64,000 nucleotides of DNA from Capillimicrobium parvum (lineage in GTDB: Bacteria > Actinomycetota > Thermoleophilia > Solirubrobacterales > Solirubrobacteraceae), in the NCBI RefSeq assembly GCF_021172045.1, contig NZ_CP087164.1, forward strand, positions 3,906,001 to 3,970,000, read 5' to 3'. A program made the translations under genes and the position numbers. Below the pieces are notes generated by a model. That model did not search any database. It had not been told where the DNA came from and saw only the letters and a program-made list of their open reading frames with translations. Numbering within the stretch: position 1 is the stretch's first letter; every line of letters begins with the position of its first letter. Below, piece after piece: positions 58,180 to 64,000 of the stretch.

Positions 58180-60054
58180 ATGCCGCAGCTGAGGTCGCAC
58201 ACCGTCACCCATGGGCGCAACATGGCCGGTGCCCGCGCGCTCCTGCGCGCCACCGGCGTGGAGCGCGAGGACTTCGGCAAGCCGATCGTGGCGGTCGCCA
58301 ACAGCTTCACGCAGTTCGTCCCCGGCCACACGCACCTGCAGCCCGTCGGCGCGATCGTCGCCGCGGCGGTCAAGGAGGCCGGCGGGATCGCCCGCGAGTT
58401 CAACACGATCGCGGTCGACGACGGCATCGCGATGGGCCACGGCGGGATGCTCTACTCGCTGCCCTCGCGCGACCTGATCGCCGACTCGGTCGAGTACATG
58501 GTCAACGCCCACTGCGCCGACGCGCTGGTGTGCATCTCCAACTGCGACAAGATCACGCCGGGCATGCTCAACGCCGCGCTGCGGCTCAACGTGCCCACGG
58601 TGTTCGTCTCCGGCGGACCGATGGAGGGCGGCCGCGCCGTGCTCGTCGACGGCACGGTGCGCAGCCGGGTCAACCTCATCACCGCGATGGCCGACGCCGT
58701 GTCGGAGACGATCGGCGACGACGACCTGCTGCGCCTCGAGGAGGCCGCCTGCCCGACCTGCGGCTCGTGCTCGGGCATGTTCACCGCCAACTCGATGAAC
58801 TGCCTCGTCGAGGCGCTCGGCCTGGCGCTGCCGGGCAACGGCACGACGCTCGCCACCCACACGGCCCGCCGCGACCTCTACGAGGCGGCGGGCGCAACCG
58901 TGGTGGACCTCTGCCGGCGCTTCTACGACGAGGACGACGAGAGCATCCTGCCGCGCAGCATCGCGACGCGCCCCGCGTTCGAGAACGTGATGACGCTCGA
59001 CATCGCGATGGGCGGCTCGACGAACACCGTGCTGCACCTCCTCGCCGCCGCCCAGGAGGCGGGCGTCGACTTCGCCATGGCCGACATCGACGCGCTCTCG
59101 CGCCGCGTGCCGTGCCTGTGCAAGGTGGCGCCCAACGGCGACTTCCTCGTCGAGGACGTCCACCGCGCGGGCGGCATCCCGGCGATCCTCGGCGAGCTGC
59201 GCCGCGCCGGCCTGCTCGACGACGAGGTCTCGAGCGTCCACGCCGGCTCGCTGGACGAGTGGCTCGGCGCCTGGGACGCGCGCGGCGGCTCGGCCTCGCC
59301 CAAGGCGGTCGAGCTGTTCCACGCCGCCCCCGGATGCGTGCGGTCGGCCACCGCGTTCTCGCAGTCCGAGCGCTGGGAGTCGCTGGACACCGATCCGGCC
59401 GACGGCTGCATCCGCGACGTCGAGCACGCGCACAGCACGGACGGCGGGCTGGCGATCCTGTTCGGCAACATCGCCGAGGACGGCTGCGTCGTCAAGACGG
59501 CAGGCGTCGACGCCACGCTGTGGTCGTTCACCGGCCCGGCGGTGGTCGTGGAGTCCCAGGAGGAGGCGGTCGAGGCGATCCTCGGCGGGCGCATCGACCC
59601 CGGCGACGTGGTCGTGGTGCGCTACGAGGGCCCGCGCGGCGGCCCGGGCATGCAGGAGATGCTCTACCCGACGACCTACATCAAGGCGCGAGGGCTGGGC
59701 GCGAGCTGCGCGCTCGTCACCGACGGGCGCTTCTCGGGCGGCACGTCGGGGCTGTCGATCGGGCACGTCTCCCCGGAGGCGGCGGCGGGCGGCGCGATCG
59801 CGCTCGTCCAGGACGGCGACCTCATCGCCATCGACATCCCGGCGCGGTCCATCGAGCTGCAGGTCTCCGCGGCGGAGCTCGCGGAGCGCCGCGCGCAACT
59901 CGAGGCGGCGGCCGGCTACGCGCCGGTGGGACGCGAGCGGCCGGTGAGCGCCGCGCTGCGGGCGTACGCGGCGATGGTCACGTCGGCCGACCGGGGCGCG
60001 GTGCGCGACGTCGACCGGCTGGGCGCGCCGGTCAGCGCGCCATCCCCCACATGA
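58180..60054 (+). CDS. ilvD: Dihydroxy-acid dehydratase
   Basis: A 624-aa IlvD/Edd enzyme, close to the length of the E. coli protein. It has [24 protein letters not shown] (Fe-S Cys), [20 protein letters not shown] (Fe-S Cys), [10 protein letters not shown] and [16 protein letters not shown]. It makes 2-keto acids for valine and isoleucine. AAGGAA precedes ATG 58180. No other ilv gene is near. GGATCC occurs twice (58137-58156) in the promoter region. Confidence 0.95.
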   Translation: MPQLRSHTVTHGRNMAGARALLRATGVEREDFGKPIVAVANSFTQFVPGHTHLQPVGAIVAAAVKEAGGIAREFNTIAVDDGIAMGHGGMLYSLPSRDLIADSVEYMVNAHCADALVCISNCDKITPGMLNAALRLNVPTVFVSGGPMEGGRAVLVDGTVRSRVNLITAMADAVSETIGDDDLLRLEEAACPTCGSCSGMFTANSMNCLVEALGLALPGNGTTLATHTARRDLYEAAGATVVDLCRRFYDEDDESILPRSIATRPAFENVMTLDIAMGGSTNTVLHLLAAAQEAGVDFAMADIDALSRRVPCLCKVAPNGDFLVEDVHRAGGIPAILGELRRAGLLDDEVSSVHAGSLDEWLGAWDARGGSASPKAVELFHAAPGCVRSATAFSQSERWESLDTDPADGCIRDVEHAHSTDGGLAILFGNIAEDGCVVKTAGVDATLWSFTGPAVVVESQEEAVEAILGGRIDPGDVVVVRYEGPRGGPGMQEMLYPTTYIKARGLGASCALVTDGRFSGGTSGLSIGHVSPEAAAGGAIALVQDGDLIAIDIPARSIELQVSAAELAERRAQLEAAAGYAPVGRERPVSAALRAYAAMVTSADRGAVRDVDRLGAPVSAPSPT

Positions 60055-60267
60055 TCGGGTCGCCGCAGCTCGGCGCGGGCGCGCCGAGCTCGGCGAGCAT
60101 CTCGCGCCGGACCACGCCGTAGGTGAGGACCGTGTGGGACGACGCCGCCGTAGGGGCCGCTCGAGCGCGGCGGCGGTCAGCGTCGCCGCGGCGGCGAGCA
60201 GCCCGCGCGTCCGGTCGAGGGCGGTGTGCGGCGGTGGGAGCGGACGTGAGGCGCGCGCCCGCCGCAT
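60032..60267 (-). pseudogene. Small frameshifted gene or remnant
   Basis: From ATG 60267 the reverse frame gives a plausible helix (HTALDRTRGLLAAAATLTAAALERP). A second frame gives SSHTVLTYGVVRREMLAELG, then [16 protein letters not shown] and TGA at 60032. One extra C in the CCCC tract near 60160 would join them into about 79 aa. The end overlaps the ilvD 3' end by 23 bp. I do not recognise the family. It may be chance coding-like sequence. Confidence 0.3.
60067..60090. terminator. Hairpin after ilvD
   Basis: AGCTCGGCGC (60067-60076) pairs exactly with GCGCCGAGCT (60081-60090) around GGGC, 12 nt after the ilvD stop. No T-run. The hairpin also falls in the possible reverse coding remnant. Confidence 0.4.
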
Positions 60268-60317
60268 CGAGCGTCGAGTTCCTCCGCGTGAGGCTGAGGA
60301 ACTCGACGCTCGGTGGA

Positions 60318-60457
60318 GCGCGGAGCGCGGAGCCCGGTGCGCGGAGCCCGGCGCGCGGTGCGCGGTGCGCGGAGCCCGGCGCGCGGTGCGCGGAGCGCGG
60401 AGCCCGGAGCCCGGTGCGCGGAGCCCGGTGCGCGGCGCGCGGTGCGCGGTGCGCGGC
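60318..60457. repeat. 20-unit heptanucleotide array
   Basis: Twenty consecutive 7-bp units GC(G/C)CGG(A/T/C) with no break in phase, for example GCGCGGA, GCCCGGT, GCGCGGC. It lies between ilvD and the convergent GNAT gene. 60268-60317 and 60458-60475 hold nothing else I can support. Confidence 0.95.
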
Positions 60458-60475
60458 GGGCGCGGGCCCGCCGCG

Positions 60476-60916
60476 TCAGACCGGGCGCGAGAAGTGATGC
60501 GACGTGATGCGCATCCGGGCGTTGAGGTAGAGCCGGTGGGCATCCGCTCGGGTGTCCCCGACGCCGGAGTCGAGGTGCAGCTCGTCGCACCCCAGCCGCC
60601 GCGCCTCCTCCAGCAGCCAGTCGAGGAGCGCGCGGGCGTGGCCGCGGCGGCGGGCGTCCGGGCGCGTCGAGAGGTCGTCGACGTAGACGTAGCGGCCCCA
60701 CGCGAGGTTGTGGCCGGCGCGGAAGCCGGCAACGGCGGACGCCCGCGCGCCGGGCTCGCCGGAGTCGAACGCACCGACGAGGCGATAGCCCTCGGGCCGC
60801 TGGAGCTCGTCGACGCGGGCGGCGAAGCTCCCGGCATCGGTGAGGTGGGTGCGCAGCTCGCGCATGGCCTCGAAGGCGAGGGCGGTGTCGGGCGGCAGGA
60901 TCTCGCGGACGGTCAT
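60476..60916 (-). CDS. GNAT-family N-acetyltransferase
   Basis: A 146-aa GNAT: VYVDDLSTRPDARRRGHARALLDWLLEEAR is the acetyl-CoA motif A, followed by LHLDSGVGDTRADAHRLYLNARM and a C-terminal SHHF. Acceptor unknown. ATG 60916 overlaps the upstream stop (ATGA), so it is coupled to the GT-C-like gene. Confidence 0.8.
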   Translation of the reverse strand: MTVREILPPDTALAFEAMRELRTHLTDAGSFAARVDELQRPEGYRLVGAFDSGEPGARASAVAGFRAGHNLAWGRYVYVDDLSTRPDARRRGHARALLDWLLEEARRLGCDELHLDSGVGDTRADAHRLYLNARMRITSHHFSRPV

Positions 60917-62421
60917 GGACCGGGAGCTTGGCGCACGCAGGCCGCCGGCGGCCGGCCGGCCGCGACGTGGAGCGCATACGCCCCGAACCGCTGCGGCGGC
61001 CCGTAGCGCGAGGCGAGGTACCGGTCGAGGATGCGCACCCCGCTGGAGCGCGACGACCCGTTCGGCTCGTCGGCGATCGCGCGCGGGTCGAGCCAGCGCA
61101 CCAGCACGGCGGGCCGCGCGCGCTCGAGGTCGCGGACGATCTCGCGCTGCACCTTCGCCGTCGTCGCGACCCCCGGCTGGATGACGTCGTAGCGCGTCGG
61201 GTTCGGCCGCTGGGCGAGCACGTAGAGCAGCGGGTCGCCGACCGACACCTTGTCGAAGTGCGGCGGCGCGACGAAGATCGGGCACCCCGGTGGGGTCAGC
61301 GCGTGGATGCGCGGCAGCAGCCGGGCCAGCGCGGCGGCGTCGCCCGGCGAGGTCTTCACCCCGTCGGCGACGGGCGACGGCACGTCCGCCAGCGCGGGCG
61401 GGTGCAGGAGCTGGCCCGCCCGCCGCTCGAGCCCGTGCAGCGCGACGAGCCCGAGCCCCACGATCAGCGCCGTCCGCCACGCGACCGACCGTTCTCCGGC
61501 GGCCGCCACGGCGAGCGCGACCGACAGTGCGACGGACAGCGGCACGAGGTGGAACTCGTCGGGGCGGCCGGCGAGGTACAGGACGCCGACGGCGAGCAGC
61601 GGCACCGCGGAGAGCGCCCAGCGCGGCCGGCGCACCGCCGCCCACACCGCCCACAGCGCGGATCCCGCCAGCAGGATCAGCGGCAGGTAGAACTCGAGCA
61701 GCTTGTTCGGATCGACGCCGCCTCGGTAGTGGGTCGGCAGCGGCAGGCGCTGCAGGTGCTGGACGCCGAGGAAGCCGACGGTGTCGTCGAGCATGTCGCC
61801 GGGCGCGACGACGAAGAACGGCAGCAGCGCCGCCAGCGCCATCCCGGCCGCGGCACCGAGCGCCGGCAGCCCGCCGCCGAGCAGCGCGACCGAGACCGCC
61901 CCCGCCGCTCCGATCTCCGGCCGGAACGCGACGGCGACCCCGCACAGCGCGCCGGCGAGCAGCGGCTGCCGGCGCGCCAGCAGCAGGGCGACGCCGACGA
62001 GCAGCAGGGCGGTCGGGTTCGGCCCCGGGCCGGTCGGCCACGCCATCGCGCCCGCCACCGCCAGCCAGGAGAGCAGCGCGAGCCACTCGGGCGTGCCCGC
62101 GCGCCGCACGAGGCGATAGGCGAGCAGCGCGACCACCGTGTCGATCGCGACGCGCAGGATCCGCCACCACAGCAGCGACGTGCCGAACAGCTTCTCCGGG
62201 GCGGCGAGCAGCAGCGGCTGCCCCGGGCCGTAGTTCCACCAGAAGTCACGGTACGGCCACTGCCCGTCGGCGAGGCGGCCGGCGGCCTGGAGCATCAGCC
62301 CCTCGTCGTGCGGGCCGATCTCGCGCAGGATCGTGAAGCCCGACAGCACGGCGCCCGCGATCAGCAGGAGCGGCGTGCGCCAGCGCTCCCAGCGCGCGCG
62401 CCAGGACGCAGGACCGTCCAC
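60913..62421 (-). CDS. Polytopic GT-C-like membrane protein
   Basis: A 502-aa protein with about 10 TM helices. The first loop EIGPHDEGLMLQAAGRLADG has the acidic position of GT-C catalysts, followed by WWNYGPGQ. A C-terminal soluble part (IFVAPPHFDKVSVGDPLLYV ... FGAYALHVA) resembles the periplasmic domain of such proteins. It likely transfers a sugar from a polyprenyl carrier. GTG 62421, one base after the GT2 stop. Confidence 0.65.
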   Translation of the reverse strand: MDGPASWRARWERWRTPLLLIAGAVLSGFTILREIGPHDEGLMLQAAGRLADGQWPYRDFWWNYGPGQPLLLAAPEKLFGTSLLWWRILRVAIDTVVALLAYRLVRRAGTPEWLALLSWLAVAGAMAWPTGPGPNPTALLLVGVALLLARRQPLLAGALCGVAVAFRPEIGAAGAVSVALLGGGLPALGAAAGMALAALLPFFVVAPGDMLDDTVGFLGVQHLQRLPLPTHYRGGVDPNKLLEFYLPLILLAGSALWAVWAAVRRPRWALSAVPLLAVGVLYLAGRPDEFHLVPLSVALSVALAVAAAGERSVAWRTALIVGLGLVALHGLERRAGQLLHPPALADVPSPVADGVKTSPGDAAALARLLPRIHALTPPGCPIFVAPPHFDKVSVGDPLLYVLAQRPNPTRYDVIQPGVATTAKVQREIVRDLERARPAVLVRWLDPRAIADEPNGSSRSSGVRILDRYLASRYGPPQRFGAYALHVAAGRPPAACVRQAPGP

Positions 62422-62422
62422 C

Positions 62423-63376
62423 TCAGAACCCCGCCCGCGGGTGCCCGCCCGCCCGCGGCCCGCGCCACGGCCGGTCGTCGACGACGGCCTCGATCGGGAC
62501 CACCGCCCCCGCGCGCAGGGCCTGCCGCTCGCGCAGCATGGCCGGCAGCAGCGCCAGCGCCGACGCCAGCCCGCTCAGGTGCGCGCGCAGCGCGCCGCCC
62601 CGCGCCGCCGCCACGAGCCACGCCGCCTGCCGGTAGAGCACCGGCCCGGCCCAGCGCGCCGGAAACGCCTTCGCCACGATCAGCAGCGTGTTGCGCGCCA
62701 CCCAGCCGCCCACCGGCCGTTCGAGCTGATGGGCCGAGCCGCCGCCCGCATGCCGCGCCACCGCGGGCTCGTAGCGCACGCGCCAGCCCGCGAGCCGCAG
62801 CCGCAGACCCAGGTCGACGTCCTCGAGGTAGGAGAACAGCCGCTCGTCGAATCCGCCCACGCCGAGGACCGCGGCCCGCCGGTACAGCGCCGCCCCCGCG
62901 CACGCCGCGAACACCTCGCCCGGCGCGTCCCAGCGGCCGTCGTCGCGCCGGCCGCGGCCGCGCTGCTCGCAGACCCCGTCGCGGCGCAGGAAGTCCCCGG
63001 TGTCGTCGAGCAGCCCCGGATCGTCCAACGCCACCATCTTGCTCGCGACGGCCGCCACGCCGTCGCCCAGCGCCCCCGCCGTCCGCGCCAGCCAATCCGG
63101 CGCGAGCACGACGTCGGAGTTCACGAGCGCGACCGCATCGCAGTCCACGGCCGCGTCGATCCCCCGGTTCGCCGCGACCGCGAACCCGCGGTTCTCACCG
63201 AGGCGCACGACGCGGACGTCCGCCCCGAGCCCGTCGGCCGACTCGTCGACCGAGCCGTTGTCGACGACGACGATCGCGTCGAACGGCCGCTCCTGAGCGC
63301 GCAGGGCGGCGAGGCAGCCGGGCAGCCACCGCGCGCCGTTCCAGTTCGGAACGACCGCGGCGACGCGCAGCGTCAC
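62423..63376 (-). CDS. GT2 family glycosyltransferase (rhamnosyltransferase-like)
   Basis: A 317-aa GT-A enzyme: AAVVPNWNGARWLPGCLAAL, VVDNGSVDESADGL, ENRGFAVAANRGI, then the DXD-like LVNSDVVLAPDWL, FSYLEDVDLGLRLRLAGW and an H-rich end AVARHAGGGSA. This pattern is of WbbL/GlfT1-like rhamnosyl/galactofuranosyl transferases. GTG 63376 overlaps the GT4 stop (GTGA). Confidence 0.8.
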   Translation of the reverse strand: MTLRVAAVVPNWNGARWLPGCLAALRAQERPFDAIVVVDNGSVDESADGLGADVRVVRLGENRGFAVAANRGIDAAVDCDAVALVNSDVVLAPDWLARTAGALGDGVAAVASKMVALDDPGLLDDTGDFLRRDGVCEQRGRGRRDDGRWDAPGEVFAACAGAALYRRAAVLGVGGFDERLFSYLEDVDLGLRLRLAGWRVRYEPAVARHAGGGSAHQLERPVGGWVARNTLLIVAKAFPARWAGPVLYRQAAWLVAAARGGALRAHLSGLASALALLPAMLRERQALRAGAVVPIEAVVDDRPWRGPRAGGHPRAGF

Positions 63377-64000
63377 GCTCCGGGCGCCGCCATGCGGGCG
63401 CCGAGACCGCGGGGGCGGACGCGGCGCGGATCGGCGCGAGGGGGGCGCTCCTCGGTGCACGCCTCGGCCACCACGCGGCGGATGCCGTGGCGGAAATGCG
63501 CGACGTCGAAGCGGTCGGCGTTCGCCACGCAGAGCTCCGGGTCGACGCCGAGCGCGTCGAAGCGCAGCACCGCCTCGGCGAGCGCGGCGGGATCCGGCGT
63601 GTCGTAGAAGGCGCCGGTCAGGCCCTCCTGGACCGTCTCGCGCACGCCGCCCTCGGCCAGCGCGATGACCGGCCGGCCGGCGGCCTGGGCCTCGACCGCG
63701 GCGATGCCGAACTCCTCGGTCGCCGTGACGACGAGCGCCCGGGACGCCGACAGCAGCTCGGCCGCTCGCTCGTCGGAGACCCGGCCGGTGAACGAGATCG
63801 TCGGTCCGGCCATCCGCCGCAGGCGCCGCGCGTCGGGCCCGTTGCCGACGACGACGAGCGGCAGGCGCAGGCGGTTGAACGCCTCGACCGCATGGTGGAT
63901 GCGCTTGTGCGGCATCAGCTCCGACAGGACGAGGTAGAAGTCGCCGACCGGCCCGGGCGTGAACCGCGAGGTCTCCACGGGCGGATAGATGACGTCGGAC
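63373..64000 (-). CDS. GT4 family glycosyltransferase, C-terminal part
   Basis: The gene enters from the right edge; 208 codons are visible. SDVIYPPVETSRF, LVLSELMPHKRIHHAVEAF, LVVVGNGPDARRL and ATEEFGIAAVEAQAAGRPVIAL show the GT-B C-terminal donor domain with the EX7E motif. The N-terminal acceptor domain is outside the window. It is coupled to the GT2 gene downstream. Confidence 0.85.
   Translation of the reverse strand, partial: SDVIYPPVETSRFTPGPVGDFYLVLSELMPHKRIHHAVEAFNRLRLPLVVVGNGPDARRLRRMAGPTISFTGRVSDERAAELLSASRALVVTATEEFGIAAVEAQAAGRPVIALAEGGVRETVQEGLTGAFYDTPDPAALAEAVLRFDALGVDPELCVANADRFDVAHFRHGIRRVVAEACTEERPPRADPRRVRPRGLGARMAAPGA

Overview
The window is very GC-rich, with strongly biased third codon positions, many GTG and a few TTG starts, and dense packing with 4-base ATGA/GTGA overlaps. 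Gene content fits a high-GC actinobacterium: an AftD-like arabinofuranosyltransferase, a Rex repressor, an LPXTG surface protein, a K+-independent H+-pyrophosphatase and a fused PabB-PabC. The deep-branching Thermoleophilia/Solirubrobacterales are my best guess; this is inference from style and content, not from a marker gene. I see no phage, IS element, CRISPR array or rRNA. There is one tRNA, tRNA-Gln(CUG).

Layout. 1-3.1 kb: start of an ArsR-type regulator, an XRE regulator preceded by a possible minicistron and hairpin, a membrane diguanylate cyclase and a zinc alcohol dehydrogenase. 3.3-7.5 kb: a GT-C membrane glycosyltransferase coupled to a PLP decarboxylase, diverging from an MhqO-like dioxygenase/MhqD-like esterase pair; a perfect 10-bp palindrome sits between the two units. 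7.5-19.3 kb: GH2 hydrolase, NixA/HoxN Ni/Co transporter (apparently frameshifted at its start), FAD oxidoreductase, PabBC, an S33 peptidase-like hydrolase, a Tim44-domain protein, two tandem HExxH secreted proteins and a small CxxC protein. 19.3-23.2 kb: heterodimeric ABC exporter with a second palindromic operator, then tRNA-Gln. 23.2-25.3 kb: a disturbed stretch with a cupin-tail remnant, a repeat-built membrane-anchored protein and a minisatellite.

25.3-31.7 kb is a minus-strand operon of two amino-acid-permease/UspA fusion transporters, a 64-aa membrane protein, two TrkA-type RCK proteins and a ferredoxin-reductase-like flavoprotein; I propose a cation transport module. 31.9-37.3 kb is a MarR regulator, an FtsX-like permease and a protein with two fused ABC ATPase domains, all overlapping. 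37.4-45.2 kb, minus strand, is a housekeeping run: LPXTG protein, tsaE, tsaB, rimI, tsaD, a glutaredoxin-like gene, rex, a GCS2-type ligase, a DUF1844-like gene and hppA.

45.2-64 kb is largely an envelope-glycan region: a GT4 fused to a Wzx-like flippase, the AftD-like protein, a methyltransferase, an O-antigen-ligase-like protein, GT-C proteins, an acyltransferase, two GT2 genes and a GT4 cut by the window edge. ilvD, a 60-aa CxxC peptide and a GNAT gene lie inside it. Two 7-bp tandem arrays lie on either side of ilvD. Two architectural themes stand out: short divergent intergenic regions whose -10 boxes lie 6-10 nt from the start codon (candidate leaderless mRNAs), and three convergent gene pairs whose 3' coding ends overlap by 79-113 bp.
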